Below, piece after piece: positions 52,552-61,538 of a stretch of DNA of 64,000 nt. A program made the position numbers and the translations under genes. The notes beneath the pieces are model-generated. The model ran no database searches. It worked only from the letters and a program-made list of their open reading frames with translations, and was not told the DNA's origin. Source of the DNA: Acetobacteraceae bacterium. GTDB taxonomy: Bacteria; Pseudomonadota; Alphaproteobacteria; Acetobacterales; Acetobacteraceae. The first letter of the stretch is position 1; the number at the start of each line of letters is the position of its first letter. Where the stretch lies: assembly GCA_027482245.1 (NCBI GenBank), contig JAIXWG010000062.1:1-64000 (forward strand), given 5' to 3'.

Positions 52552-53829
52552 ATGACCGACAGCCCGAACGACGCCATCCGCCTGACCCGCCTGCCGAACG
52601 GCTTGACCGTGGTGTCGGAGCGGATGCCCCGCGTGGAGACCGTCTCCATCGGCGCCTATGTCAATGCCGGCACGCGGCATGAGGCGGCGGCGGAGAACGG
52701 CGTCTCCCACTTCCTCGAGCACATGGCCTTCAAGGGCACCGAACGCCGGGATGCCGCGGCCATCGCGCGGGAGATCGAGAATGTCGGCGGGCATCTGAAC
52801 GCCTACACGTCGCGCGAGAACACCGCCTACTACGCCAAGGTGCTGAAGGAGGATGTGGGCCTCGCCGCCGATATCCTCGGCGACATCCTGAGCCATTCGA
52901 GCTTCGTGCCGGAGGAGCTGGAGCGTGAGCGCGGCGTGATCCTGCAGGAGATCGGCCAGGCCAACGACACGCCGGACGACATCGTCTTCGACCATTTCCA
53001 GTCCACCGCCTATGCCGCGCAGGCGATGGGAAGGCCCGTGCTGGGGACGGAGGAAACCGTGTCCGCCATGACGCGGGAGGCACTGACCGGCTACATGCGC
53101 CGCCACTACGGGCCGAGCCGCATGGTGGTGGCCGCCGCGGGCGCGCTGGAGCATGAGGCGCTGCTCGACCTCGTCCACATGCATTTCGGGGACCTGCCGA
53201 CGGCCGCGGAGGCGGCGATGGAACCCTCCCGCTACACCGGCGGGGAGTTCCGGGAGGAACGGGACCTCGACCAGGTCCATCTGGTGCTGGGGTTCCCGAG
53301 CGTCTCGGCGACCGACAAGCTGCACACGGCGACGCAGCTGCTCTCGACGTTGCTGGGCGGCGGCATGTCGTCCCGGCTTTTCCAGGAGATCCGGGAGAAG
53401 CGCGGCCTCGTCTATTCCATCTACTCCTTCGCATCCCCCTTCCAGGACCATGGGCTCTTCGCGGTCTATGCCGGCACGGGGGAGGATCAGGCGGAGGAGC
53501 TGGTGCCGGTGACGCTGGCGGAACTGCTGAAGGTGCAGACCGACGTGACGGAGGATGAGCTGAACCGCGCCAAGGCGCAGCTTCGCGCCTCCCTGCTGAT
53601 GTCGCTGGAGAGCACGGGCAGCCGCTGCGAACAGCTGGCGCGGCAGCTGCAGGTGCATGGCCGCATCATCCCGGTGGAGGAGACGAAGGCGCGCATCGCC
53701 GGGGTGACGGTGGCGCAGGTGCAGGAAGCGGCGGCACGCATGTTCCGCGCGGCGCCCACGCTGACGGCGCTGGGCCCGGCGAGCAAGGTGCCGGGGCTGT
53801 CGGACATCATGGGGCGGCTGGCGGCATGA
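52552..53829 (+). CDS. M16 family zinc peptidase (processing peptidase-like)
   Basis: 425 aa. The inverted zinc motif HFLEH lies at residues 53-57, with the distal Glu in the ELERERGVILQEI region about 75 residues on. GGGMSSRLFQEIREKRGLVYS is the glycine-rich loop of active M16B subunits. It is related to the mitochondrial processing peptidase beta subunit; bacterial members degrade or process peptides. The start at ATG 52552 gives the family N-terminus IRLTRLPNGLTVVSE. It overlaps pmbA by 4 bases (ATGA). Confidence 0.94.
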   Translation: MTDSPNDAIRLTRLPNGLTVVSERMPRVETVSIGAYVNAGTRHEAAAENGVSHFLEHMAFKGTERRDAAAIAREIENVGGHLNAYTSRENTAYYAKVLKEDVGLAADILGDILSHSSFVPEELERERGVILQEIGQANDTPDDIVFDHFQSTAYAAQAMGRPVLGTEETVSAMTREALTGYMRRHYGPSRMVVAAAGALEHEALLDLVHMHFGDLPTAAEAAMEPSRYTGGEFREERDLDQVHLVLGFPSVSATDKLHTATQLLSTLLGGGMSSRLFQEIREKRGLVYSIYSFASPFQDHGLFAVYAGTGEDQAEELVPVTLAELLKVQTDVTEDELNRAKAQLRASLLMSLESTGSRCEQLARQLQVHGRIIPVEETKARIAGVTVAQVQEAAARMFRAAPTLTALGPASKVPGLSDIMGRLAA

Positions 53830-55157
53830 ACAACCTGGACGTCCTGGCCGATCTGGTCGCGGCGGCGAAGCGCGCGGGGGCGGACAGCGCGGATGCGCTG
53901 CATGTGCAGAACGCCTCGCTGAGCGTGTCGCGGCGCCTCGGCAAGATCGAGCAGCTGGAGCGGTCGGAGGGCTTCGACCTCGGGCTGCGCGTCTTCGTGG
54001 GCAAGCGGCAGGCGATCGTCTCCACCACCGTCGCGGACCCCAAGGGCTTCGCGGCGCTGGCGGAACGCGCGGTCGCGATGGCGAAGGTGGTGCCGGAGGA
54101 TCCCTTCGGCGGCCTCGCCGACCATTTCGACGCGCCGCGGGATGCCGGGCCGCTTGACCTCGATGATCCCAGCGAACCGAGCGCGGAGGAGCTGATCGCC
54201 CGCGCGGCGGCGGCGGAGGAGACGGCGCTGGCCGTCCCCGGCGTGACGAACAGCGAAGGCGCCGATGCCTCCTGGGGCCGGGTGCGGGTGGCGCTGGCCA
54301 CCAGCGCGGGCTTCGCCGCGGCCTATGCGCGATCCTCCCACGGCATCTCCTGCACCGCGCTGGCGGGCAGCGGGACGGGGATGGAGCGGGACTACGATTA
54401 TTCCTCGGTGGTCCACCTGGAGGATCTCGATGATCCCGTCGCGATCGGGCGGCGGGCGGCGGAACGGGCGCTGGCCAGGCTGAACCCGGTGCGGGCGAAG
54501 ACGGCGCGCATCCCGGTGGTGTTCGACCCGCGCGTCTCCTCCTCCATCCTCGGGCACCTGCTGGGCGCCATCAACGGCGCCTCCGTCGCGCGGGGGACGA
54601 GTTTTCTCGCCGGGCGGGTCGGCACGCAGGTTCTGGCGAAGGGCCTGACGGTGAAGGACGACCCGCTGCGGCGGCGCGGCCTGCGGTCCCGGCCCTTCGA
54701 CGGAGAAGGCATGGCGGGCACGCCGCGCGCGATCGTCGAGGATGGGGTACTGACCACCTGGATCATGGACTGGCGAAGCGCGCGGCAGCTCGGCCTCGCC
54801 TCCACCGGCCATGCCAGCCGCGGCACGGGCGGGCCGCCGGGGCCGGCGGCGTCCAATTTGTGGCTGGAGGCGGGGACGCTGACGCCGGCGGCGCTGATGG
54901 CCGACATCAAGGAAGGGCTCTACGTCACCGACCTGATCGGCATGGGCGTCAACGGCGTGACGGGCGACTACAGCCGAGGCGCCGCGGGCTTCATGATCCG
55001 CGACGGCGCGCTGGCGGAACCGGTCAGCGAGATCACCATCGCGGGCAACCTGAAGGACATCTTCCTGAACCTGACGGCGGCGAACGACCTGGTGTTCCGC
55101 CGCGGCACGGATGCGCCGACCTTGCGGATCGAGGGGCTGACCCTGGCGGGGGCCTGA
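53826..55157 (+). CDS. pmbA: TldE/PmbA subunit of the TldD-TldE metalloprotease
   Basis: 443 aa. It lacks the HExxxH motif of TldD, as expected for TldE/PmbA. Typical segments are GLRVFVGKRQAIVSTT near residue 55, VVFDPRVSSSILGHLLGAINGASVARG mid-protein (about 230-256, by position), and the C-terminal GNLKDIFLNLTAANDL. With TldD it matures peptide antibiotics and degrades unfolded peptides. No tldD lies in this window, so the partner must be elsewhere. It is translationally coupled to the M16 gene. Confidence 0.93.
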   Translation: MNNLDVLADLVAAAKRAGADSADALHVQNASLSVSRRLGKIEQLERSEGFDLGLRVFVGKRQAIVSTTVADPKGFAALAERAVAMAKVVPEDPFGGLADHFDAPRDAGPLDLDDPSEPSAEELIARAAAAEETALAVPGVTNSEGADASWGRVRVALATSAGFAAAYARSSHGISCTALAGSGTGMERDYDYSSVVHLEDLDDPVAIGRRAAERALARLNPVRAKTARIPVVFDPRVSSSILGHLLGAINGASVARGTSFLAGRVGTQVLAKGLTVKDDPLRRRGLRSRPFDGEGMAGTPRAIVEDGVLTTWIMDWRSARQLGLASTGHASRGTGGPPGPAASNLWLEAGTLTPAALMADIKEGLYVTDLIGMGVNGVTGDYSRGAAGFMIRDGALAEPVSEITIAGNLKDIFLNLTAANDLVFRRGTDAPTLRIEGLTLAGA

Positions 55158-55209
55158 ACAAGGCTTCGCGACGGGCGCATCCCGAGGCGGGTGCGACCGT
55201 TGCGGGCCC

Positions 55210-55644
55210 ATGCGATGGACCCTGGTGCTGCTGGCGCTGCTTCCGGCCTGCGAGGCCGCGCAGGGCGTGGATGAACGCCTGCGGCGCATCGACCTGCTGG
55301 ACCGGGTGTTCGAACCGGAGCGTTTTCGCCAGTTGTCACCGCCCCTGCCCGCCCCGGCGCCCGCACCGGCTCCGGAGCCTGAGCCCGAGCCGGTAGCCAT
55401 GCCGCAGCCGGAAGCCGAGCCCACGCCCTGGTTCCCGGAAGCGGAGCCCGCACCCGCGCCCGATCCCGCCACCCGCACCGCCGCGCTGCTCCGCCAGCAG
55501 CCCTGGGTGACGCGCTTCTGGTCGGAACTGACGCCGCCGCAGCAGGCCCGAGTCGCCCGCCGCCTGCCCCGCGACAGCGCCGCGCGGTGGGACGGGATGG
55601 GGCTGACGGACCGCGTCCGACTGCTGTTCGGTACCGGCGGTTGA
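55210..55644 (+). CDS. Small Pro-rich lipoprotein, function unknown
   Basis: 144 aa. A short signal with lipobox LLPAC makes Cys14 the probable lipidated residue. A Pro/Ala/Glu-rich linker runs over about residues 44-87 and precedes a compact C-terminal part with WVTRFWSELTPPQQARVARRL. It is not recognised as any family. It lies 52 bases after pmbA and may share its transcript. Probably anchored in the outer membrane or periplasm. Confidence 0.6.
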   Translation: MRWTLVLLALLPACEAAQGVDERLRRIDLLDRVFEPERFRQLSPPLPAPAPAPAPEPEPEPVAMPQPEAEPTPWFPEAEPAPAPDPATRTAALLRQQPWVTRFWSELTPPQQARVARRLPRDSAARWDGMGLTDRVRLLFGTGG

Positions 55645-55722
55645 CGGGCCGGCCTTCGAAACGAACCGAAACAATGCCATCTCGCCCCTCGTCTAGGCTG
55701 CGTGGCGGAGGCATTGCCCGCC

Positions 55723-55884
55723 ATGGCCCGAGCGACCCGCGTGACCACCTATGAGGCCGAGACCCGCCTCGCCCTGCTGCTCGACCTGGTGGCGCAGGGG
55801 GAGACGGTGGTGATCACGCGGCGGGGTGAGGCCGTGGCCCTCCTCGCCCCGCCCCCGAGGCCGGAGACGGGGCGCGAAGGGTAG
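55723..55884 (+). CDS. Phd/YefM-type antitoxin-like protein, no toxin partner
   Basis: 53 aa. RVTTYEAETRLALLLDLVAQGETVVITRRGEAVALLAP matches the N-terminal DNA-binding fold of Phd/YefM antitoxins (residues 5-42, by position), including the ITRxGxxVAxL core. ATG at 55723 follows GGAGG by ten bases; a GTG 21 bases earlier is the alternative. The C-terminal toxin-binding tail is almost absent, and the next gene, 4 bases on, faces the other way and is a binding protein. It may be a remnant of a toxin-antitoxin pair. Confidence 0.65.
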   Translation: MARATRVTTYEAETRLALLLDLVAQGETVVITRRGEAVALLAPPPRPETGREG

Positions 55885-55888
55885 GCCC

Positions 55889-57502
55889 TCAATCCACCCG
55901 GATCTCCCGGACCTGAACCTGGTTGTCCGCGCGGTGCGTCACCGCCACGCCCGCCCGGTGCGCCCAGGGGATCATCATGTGGTACATCGGGATGTGGCCG
56001 AGATCCGCGTTGTGGATCGCATGGGCCTGGCGGATCAGGGCGCGCCGCGCCTCCGGATCGCCTTCCCCGTCGATCCTCGGGATCAGCGCGTCGAACTCCG
56101 CATTGCTGTAGCCGCCGCCATTCCAGGTCGCGGCACCACCGACGGACCGCGACGCCATGATGGCGCGCAGCGTGTAGCTGGCATCGAAGGTCGGCACGCC
56201 CCAGGAAAGGGCGAACATCATCGGCTCCTGCCGCCGGATGCGCTGGCTGAAGACGGCGTTGGGATGGATGGTCAGCTGCGCGCGGATGCCGACCCGCGCC
56301 AACATGCCGGCCACCGCCTGGCAGGCCTCGTCATAGGTGCCGACGGGGCATTCGAAGGGCACGGAGAAGCCCTGGGGGTAGCCGGCCTCCGCCAGCAGGG
56401 CGCGGGACCGCGCGGGGTCGTAGGGCGTGCGGCGGTCGCCTTCCTGCGACCAGCCATTGACGAACTGCGTCCACATGCTGCCCGTCGGCACGCCCTGGCC
56501 GCGCAGCGTGGTGCGGCGCAGCGCATCGAGGTCCAGCGCATGGGCCACGGCCTGGCGGACGCGGAGGTCCTTGAAGGGGTTGCGGCCGCGGACATCGCTG
56601 CCCGCCAGCTCATCCACATCCTGGCGCATGCCGAGCCAGACGGTCCGGTTCTCCTGCCCCTCCAGGATGCGCAGCCGCGGGTCGCGCTGGATGCGCGCCA
56701 CGTCCTGCACGGGGACGACATGCACCATGTCCACCTCCCCGGACAGCAGCGCCGCCATGCGGGTGGCGTCGGAGGTGAGCGTGATGTGGTGGTATTCCGT
56801 GACGTTGCCGCGCGGCGCCACGCCGGCCGCGGTGCCCCACCAGTTGGGGTTGCGGACCATGACGGTGCGCTGCTCGGCTTCGCGGGACCGGATGACATAG
56901 GGGCCGGTGCCGTTGGCGTTGCGGACGGTGAACATCTCCTCCTGCCGCGCGAAGTTCTGCGGCTGGGTGGCGCGGTTCGCCTCCGACCAGCCGCGATCCA
57001 TCATCATCACGCGGGTCATCTTGTCGGGGATCACGGGGTCGGGGACGCGGGTGATCAGGTCCACCGTCAGCCGGTCCACCGCCACGGCCTCGGCGACCGT
57101 GTCCACGAAGATGCCGTAGTTGGAGGTCGGCGCCAGGGCGCGCTGGATGCTGAAGACGACGTCGTCCGATTCGAAGGCCTCGCCGCCCGCGAACTTCACG
57201 CCGTCCCGCAGGTGGAAGCGCCAGCGGGTCGGCTCCACCTGTTCCCAGCGGGTCGCGAGGCCGGGCTGCACCTTGAGGTCGTCGCCGCGATGGGTCAGGC
57301 CCTCATAGACCTGGTGGACGACGAGGAAGGTGAAGAGCGCGTTGGTGGCGTGGGGGTCGAGCGTCGCGGCGTCCACGCTGGTCGCCATGCGGAAGACCCG
57401 GCCTTGACCTGTCCCCTGGGGGGCCGGCGTGGTCTGGGCCATCGCCTGCCCGCCGAGCAGGACGGCGGCGGCCGCCCCCAGCATCCATGTCCGTCGCGCC
57501 AT
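55889..57502 (-). CDS. ABC transporter substrate-binding protein, family 5 (DppA-like)
   Basis: 537 aa, normal length for the family. Signal RRTWMLGAAAAVLLGGQAMAQ, then FRMATSVDAATLDPHATNA, the family entry motif GLATRWEQVEPTRWRFHLRDGVKFAGG (by position about 80-107), and VRQAVAHALDLDALR in the C-terminal lobe. ATG at 57502 follows GGAGAGG. No permease or ATPase genes are adjacent, so it must share a transporter encoded elsewhere. The ligand is probably a peptide or an amino-acid conjugate, unproven. Confidence 0.92.
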   Translation of the reverse strand: MARRTWMLGAAAAVLLGGQAMAQTTPAPQGTGQGRVFRMATSVDAATLDPHATNALFTFLVVHQVYEGLTHRGDDLKVQPGLATRWEQVEPTRWRFHLRDGVKFAGGEAFESDDVVFSIQRALAPTSNYGIFVDTVAEAVAVDRLTVDLITRVPDPVIPDKMTRVMMMDRGWSEANRATQPQNFARQEEMFTVRNANGTGPYVIRSREAEQRTVMVRNPNWWGTAAGVAPRGNVTEYHHITLTSDATRMAALLSGEVDMVHVVPVQDVARIQRDPRLRILEGQENRTVWLGMRQDVDELAGSDVRGRNPFKDLRVRQAVAHALDLDALRRTTLRGQGVPTGSMWTQFVNGWSQEGDRRTPYDPARSRALLAEAGYPQGFSVPFECPVGTYDEACQAVAGMLARVGIRAQLTIHPNAVFSQRIRRQEPMMFALSWGVPTFDASYTLRAIMASRSVGGAATWNGGGYSNAEFDALIPRIDGEGDPEARRALIRQAHAIHNADLGHIPMYHMMIPWAHRAGVAVTHRADNQVQVREIRVD

Positions 57503-57636
57503 TCGCTGATCCCCTCTCCTTACGATGCCGACAGGGTGGCGCGCGACAACTCCTGAGAAAAGGGGCATTCGCAATTCCGCAGGACCATCCCTATATTACC
57601 GATCGGAAACCCAAACCCGGAGGATACGACCCCCCC

Positions 57637-58629
57637 ATGCGACGCACCGCACGTGTCATGACCGCCCTTGCCGTGGTGGCTCTCGCCCTCGGCCCGGCCC
57701 TGGCCGAGGCGCGGCCGGGCGGCAGTTCGTCCTCGGGCAGCCGCGGCAGCCGCACCTATTCGGCGCCGCCCAGCACCCAGACCGCGCCCGGTGGCGCGCA
57801 GCAGATGCAGCGCACGCAGCAGGCGCCCGCCACGGCCACGAACCCGGCCGCCAGCGCCGCACGTCCCGCAGCGCCGGCCGCGCAGGGCAGCTTCTTCAGC
57901 CGCAACCCGCTGATGGCGGGGCTGATGGGCGGCCTGCTGGGCGCCGGCCTGTTCGGCCTGCTTTCGGGCTCCGGCCTGTTCGGCGGCATGGCCGGCTTCG
58001 CCAGCTTCATCGGCCTGCTGCTGCAGGTGGCCCTCATCGCGGGCCTGGTCTTCCTGGTGATGCGCCTGGTGCGCGGCCGTCGCCCGGCCGTGGCCGGCGG
58101 CCCGGATGCCTATGCGCGCGACATGAACGGCGCCGGTGACGGTCGCCGTCCGATGAACCCCGGCATGAACTCGGGTGCCATGGGCATGGGCGCCATGGGT
58201 GGCGCCGCCGCGGTGGCCAGCAGGCCCATCCAGGTTGCGCCGCAGGATTTCGAGACCTTCGGCCAGACCCTGGTCGACGTGAACGCCGCCTGGTCCCGCC
58301 AGGACCTGGAGGCGCTGCGCCGGCTCTCCACGCCGGAGATGACCAACTACTTCGCGCAGGACCTGTCGGACCTTCGCGCCCGCGGCTGGACCAACACGAC
58401 CAGCGACGTGCGCCTGGAAGCCGGCGACCTGAGCGAGGCCTGGGAAGAGAACGGCCAGCACTTCGCGACCGTCGCGATGCGCTTCTCCCTCATCGACGTC
58501 ACCCGCGCGGCGGATGGCACGGTGGTGGAGGGTCACCCGACCAACCGGAGCACGGCGACCGAGCTCTGGACCTTCGTCCGCTTCCCCGGCGAGGCCTGGC
58601 GCCTCTCGGCGATCCAGCAGACGACGTGA
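57637..58629 (+). CDS. Tim44-domain membrane protein
   Basis: 330 aa. Signal or first anchor (residues 5-24), a Ser/Gly/Pro/Ala-rich low-complexity stretch to about 90, one or two hydrophobic segments (about 95-150) with GLMGGLLGAGLFGLLSGSGL, then a Met/Gly-rich linker and a C-terminal Tim44-like domain from about 195 (DFETFGQTLVDVNAAWSRQDLEALRRLSTPEM region). Bacterial Tim44-like proteins are membrane-attached and of unclear role. ATG at 57637 follows CCGGAGGATACG. The 134-base divergent gap upstream contains a TATATT that may be a -10 box. Confidence 0.85.
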   Translation: MRRTARVMTALAVVALALGPALAEARPGGSSSSGSRGSRTYSAPPSTQTAPGGAQQMQRTQQAPATATNPAASAARPAAPAAQGSFFSRNPLMAGLMGGLLGAGLFGLLSGSGLFGGMAGFASFIGLLLQVALIAGLVFLVMRLVRGRRPAVAGGPDAYARDMNGAGDGRRPMNPGMNSGAMGMGAMGGAAAVASRPIQVAPQDFETFGQTLVDVNAAWSRQDLEALRRLSTPEMTNYFAQDLSDLRARGWTNTTSDVRLEAGDLSEAWEENGQHFATVAMRFSLIDVTRAADGTVVEGHPTNRSTATELWTFVRFPGEAWRLSAIQQTT

Positions 58630-58634
58630 CCCGG

Positions 58635-58664
58635 AAGGGGGCCGAAAGGCCCCCTTCTTCTTTT
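58635..58664 (+). terminator. Rho-independent terminator
   Basis: AAGGGGGCC-GAAA-GGCCCCCTT stem-loop (58635-58656) running into CTTCTTTT, starting 6 bases after the Tim44-domain gene. Confidence 0.88.
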
Positions 58665-58747
58665 CGGCCCTCAGACTCCGGGCGCGGCCTTGGCAGAATG
58701 GCTTCGCGGCACTGGCCGCGGGCCGCATTCCGGGTCCCCGTGCGCGA

Positions 58748-59548
58748 TCAGCCCAGCCGGTACCGCGCCGCCGGGTGGTTCAGCGACAGGTTCGGCGCCA
58801 TCGCGCCGCGCGCGGCCTGCAATGCGTCCCACTGCGCGATGTCGGGCAGCGCGGGCAGCGTCACCGCCTCCCCCAGGTCGAGCCCGGCCAGCGCGGCGTC
58901 CACCATCTCCTCCGCCTCCATCAGCATATGCGCGGGAAGGTTCGCGATGGCGGTGCCGGCGCGGTCCCAGATCTCGGTGCGCGTCGCACCGGGCATCACC
59001 GCCTGGACCCGCACGCCCTTGCCCGCGAGTTCCGCCTGCAGGGCCTGGGTCAGGTTCAGGATGAAGGCCTTGGTGCCGGAATAGGCGCCGTTGAACATCT
59101 CCGGCACCAGGGCGAGGACGGAGGCGATGTTGATGATCGTCCCCTCGCCCCGCGGCGCGAAGGCCTGCGCCGCGGTCACGGCGAGGCGCATCGCCGCCAC
59201 GACGTTGAGCCGCACCATCGCCTCCAGCCGGTCCGGATCGGCCACAAGCAGCGGCGCCGCCACCGCCATGCCGGCATTGTTCACCAGCACCCCGATGCGC
59301 GGATCCTCCCGTAGCCGCGCCTCCACGCGCCGCAGGGACGCATCGTCGGCGAGGTCGGCGACCATCACCTCCACCGCCCGTCCCGTCTCCGCCAGCAGCC
59401 GCGCGGCCAGGGCCTGAAGCCGCGCCTCGTCCCGCGCGACGAGGATGAGGTCATGGCCGCGCCGCGCCAGGCGGTCGGCATAAAGCGCCCCGATGCCGGA
59501 TGAAGCGCCGGTGACGAGGGCGACGCTGCCCGTGCTGGAAGTCTGCAT
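58748..59548 (-). CDS. SDR-family oxidoreductase
   Basis: 266 aa, classical SDR of the DltE/YqjQ-like group. TGASSGIG lies at residues 13-20, NNAG at 90-93, Ser143, and catalytic Tyr156-x-x-x-Lys160 (YSGTK). It ends without the common C-terminal VDGG. It is divergent from a TetR regulator with twin operator sites between them and is likely controlled by it. The substrate is unknown. Confidence 0.9.
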   Translation of the reverse strand: MQTSSTGSVALVTGASSGIGALYADRLARRGHDLILVARDEARLQALAARLLAETGRAVEVMVADLADDASLRRVEARLREDPRIGVLVNNAGMAVAAPLLVADPDRLEAMVRLNVVAAMRLAVTAAQAFAPRGEGTIINIASVLALVPEMFNGAYSGTKAFILNLTQALQAELAGKGVRVQAVMPGATRTEIWDRAGTAIANLPAHMLMEAEEMVDAALAGLDLGEAVTLPALPDIAQWDALQAARGAMAPNLSLNHPAARYRLG

Positions 59549-59593
59549 GGTCCTGGTTCCTGGAAAGCCTGGCGCCCGATCGCGCCGATTTTG

Positions 59594-59644
59594 ATAGCGA
59601 TCGCCATCATTGACCTTAAGATTGCGATCGCTATGATTGCTGTC
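59594..59644. promoter_or_regulatory. Twin palindromic operators for the TetR regulator
   Basis: Two copies of ATNGCGATCGCNAT, at 59594-59607 (ATAGCGATCGCCAT) and 59631-59644 (ATTGCGATCGCTAT), 37 bases apart centre to centre. Their outer 11 bases are also exact inverted copies of each other. They lie in the 113-base gap between the divergent SDR and TetR genes, ideal for joint repression. Confidence 0.75.
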
Positions 59645-59661
59645 AAGCGGAGGGCCATGCG

Positions 59662-60246
59662 ATGCGGGTGTCACGGGAACAGGCGGCGGCGAACCGGGCG
59701 CGGATCCTGGAGGCTGCGGCGCGGCTGTTCCGCGAACGGGGGCTGGAGGGGGTGGGCGTCGATGCGCTGGGCCAGGCCGCCGGCATGACCCATGGCAGCC
59801 TCTACAGCCAGTTCGGGTCGAAGGAGGCCCTGGCGGCGGAGGCCATGGCGCTGGCCGTGTCGGGCAGCGGCGGCGCGAAGCTCGGCCAGGCCAGCCCCGG
59901 GTCTGGCGCGTTGCAGGCCTTCTTCGCCAGCTACCTGACGCCCCGGCACCGCGATGCCCCCGGCCAGGGCTGCCCCTTCGCGGCGCTGGGCAGCGAGGTG
60001 CCTCGCCAGCCCGCCAGCATCCGCGCCCGCTTCACGGAGGGGCTGCGCCTCATGGCCGGCAATGTCGCGCGGCTGATCGCCCCCGCCGCCCGTCCGCAGC
60101 CCTCGGAGGAGGAGGCGCTGGTGGTGGTGGCGACGATAATCGGCGCCATGATGCTGGCCCGGGCGGTGGATGACCCGGACCTGTCCGACCGCATCCTGGC
60201 CGCGGCGCGGGATCGCCTCGCCGCCTCCCTGCCCGCCGATTCCTGA
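59662..60246 (+). CDS. TetR-family transcriptional regulator
   Basis: 194 aa. The N-terminal helix-turn-helix ARLFRERGLEGVGVDALGQAAGMTHGSLYSQFGSKEAL (residues about 20-57, by position) has the GSLYxxFGSKE signature of the AcrR-like group, and the C-terminal effector domain ends at LAASLPADS. It probably binds the twin operators 18 bases upstream and controls the SDR and its own operon with the MFS and MATE transporters. Confidence 0.9.
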   Translation: MRVSREQAAANRARILEAAARLFRERGLEGVGVDALGQAAGMTHGSLYSQFGSKEALAAEAMALAVSGSGGAKLGQASPGSGALQAFFASYLTPRHRDAPGQGCPFAALGSEVPRQPASIRARFTEGLRLMAGNVARLIAPAARPQPSEEEALVVVATIIGAMMLARAVDDPDLSDRILAAARDRLAASLPADS

Positions 60247-60254
60247 ACGGAGGC

Positions 60255-61538
60255 ATGCCCATGCTGTCCCTGTCGCTCGCTTCCGCGCTGGCCCGGCGCG
60301 GCGTGCATTACGGCTGGGTGATGGTGGGGCTCGCGCTCCTCGTCGCCGTGGGCTCCGCGGGTGCGCTTGGCGTGCTGGGGGCGCTGCTGCTGCCGGTGCA
60401 GCGGGAATATGGCTGGGACACCGGCACCATCGCCGGCGCGCTGGCGCTGCGGCTGCTGCTGTTCGGGCTGATGGCGCCCTTCGCCGCGGCGCTGCTGAAC
60501 CGCTACGGCATCCGCCGCGTGGTCGCGCTGGCGCTGACGCTGGTGGTGGCGGGGTGCGGCCTGTCCCTCGGCATGACGCGAAGCTGGGAGCTCTGGCTGA
60601 GCTGGGGCGTGCTGACCGGCGTCGGCACGGGCATGACGGCGCTGGTGCTGGGCGCCACCATCGCCAATCGCTGGTTCGTGCAGCGGCGCGGGCTGGTGGT
60701 CGGCATCCTGACGGCGGGCAACGCGACGGGGCAGCTGGCCTTCCTGCCGCTGGCCGCCTGGCTGGCGCAGAACGAGGGCTGGCGCGTCGCGCTGCTGCCG
60801 GGGCTCGCCGCCTGTGCGCTGAGCGGCGTGCTGATGGTGATGCTCGGCCGCGACCGGCCGGAGGAGCTGGGGCTTCGCCCCTATGGGGAGGCACCCGGCA
60901 CAGCAGCGGCGCCGCCCGCCGCCCTGCCCGCCAACCCAATCCGCACCGCCTTCGCGGTGCTGGCGGAAGCCAGCGCCACGCCGACCTTCTGGATCCTCTT
61001 CGCCACCTTCTTCGTCTGCGGGCTTTCCACCAACGGGCTGGTGCAGACCCACTTCATCCCGCTCTGCCGCGATTTCGGCATGCCGGAGGTGGAGGCGGCG
61101 ACGGTGCTGGCGATGATGGGGGCCTTCGACTTCGTCGGCACCATCGCCTCCGGCTGGCTGTCGGACCGCTATGACAGCCGCCGGCTGCTGGCCTGGTATT
61201 ACGGGCTGCGCGGGCTGTCGCTTCTCATGCTGCCCTACAGCGACTTCACGCTCTACGGCCTGTCGCTCTTCGCCGTCTTCTACGGGCTCGACTGGATCGC
61301 GACGGTGCCGCCGACGGTGCGCCTGGCGGGGGAGGCCTTCGGGCGGGAACGGGCGCCGATCGTCTTCGGCTGGGTCTTCACCGGCCACCAGCTAGGCGCC
61401 GCCGTCGCGGCCTTCGGCGCGGGCGTCAGCCGCGACGCGCTGGGCAGCTACCTGCCCGCCTTCACCCTGGCGGGCGGCGCCTGCCTGGTGGCGGCGCTGC
61501 TGGTCCTGGCGGCGCGCCGCCGGGCGGTGGCGGCGTGA
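60255..61538 (+). CDS. MFS transporter (monocarboxylate / oxalate-formate type)
   Basis: 427 aa with about 12 hydrophobic segments. The N-terminus RRGVHYGWVMVGLALLVAV and the loop GLMAPFAAALLNRYGIRRV resemble MCT-type and OxlT-like major facilitator carriers of small organic anions. LSDRYDSRRLLAWYYGLRG is the second-half loop motif. ATG at 60255 follows ACGGAGGC. It starts 8 bases after the TetR gene and overlaps the MATE start by 4 bases. Confidence 0.88.
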   Translation: MPMLSLSLASALARRGVHYGWVMVGLALLVAVGSAGALGVLGALLLPVQREYGWDTGTIAGALALRLLLFGLMAPFAAALLNRYGIRRVVALALTLVVAGCGLSLGMTRSWELWLSWGVLTGVGTGMTALVLGATIANRWFVQRRGLVVGILTAGNATGQLAFLPLAAWLAQNEGWRVALLPGLAACALSGVLMVMLGRDRPEELGLRPYGEAPGTAAAPPAALPANPIRTAFAVLAEASATPTFWILFATFFVCGLSTNGLVQTHFIPLCRDFGMPEVEAATVLAMMGAFDFVGTIASGWLSDRYDSRRLLAWYYGLRGLSLLMLPYSDFTLYGLSLFAVFYGLDWIATVPPTVRLAGEAFGRERAPIVFGWVFTGHQLGAAVAAFGAGVSRDALGSYLPAFTLAGGACLVAALLVLAARRRAVAA

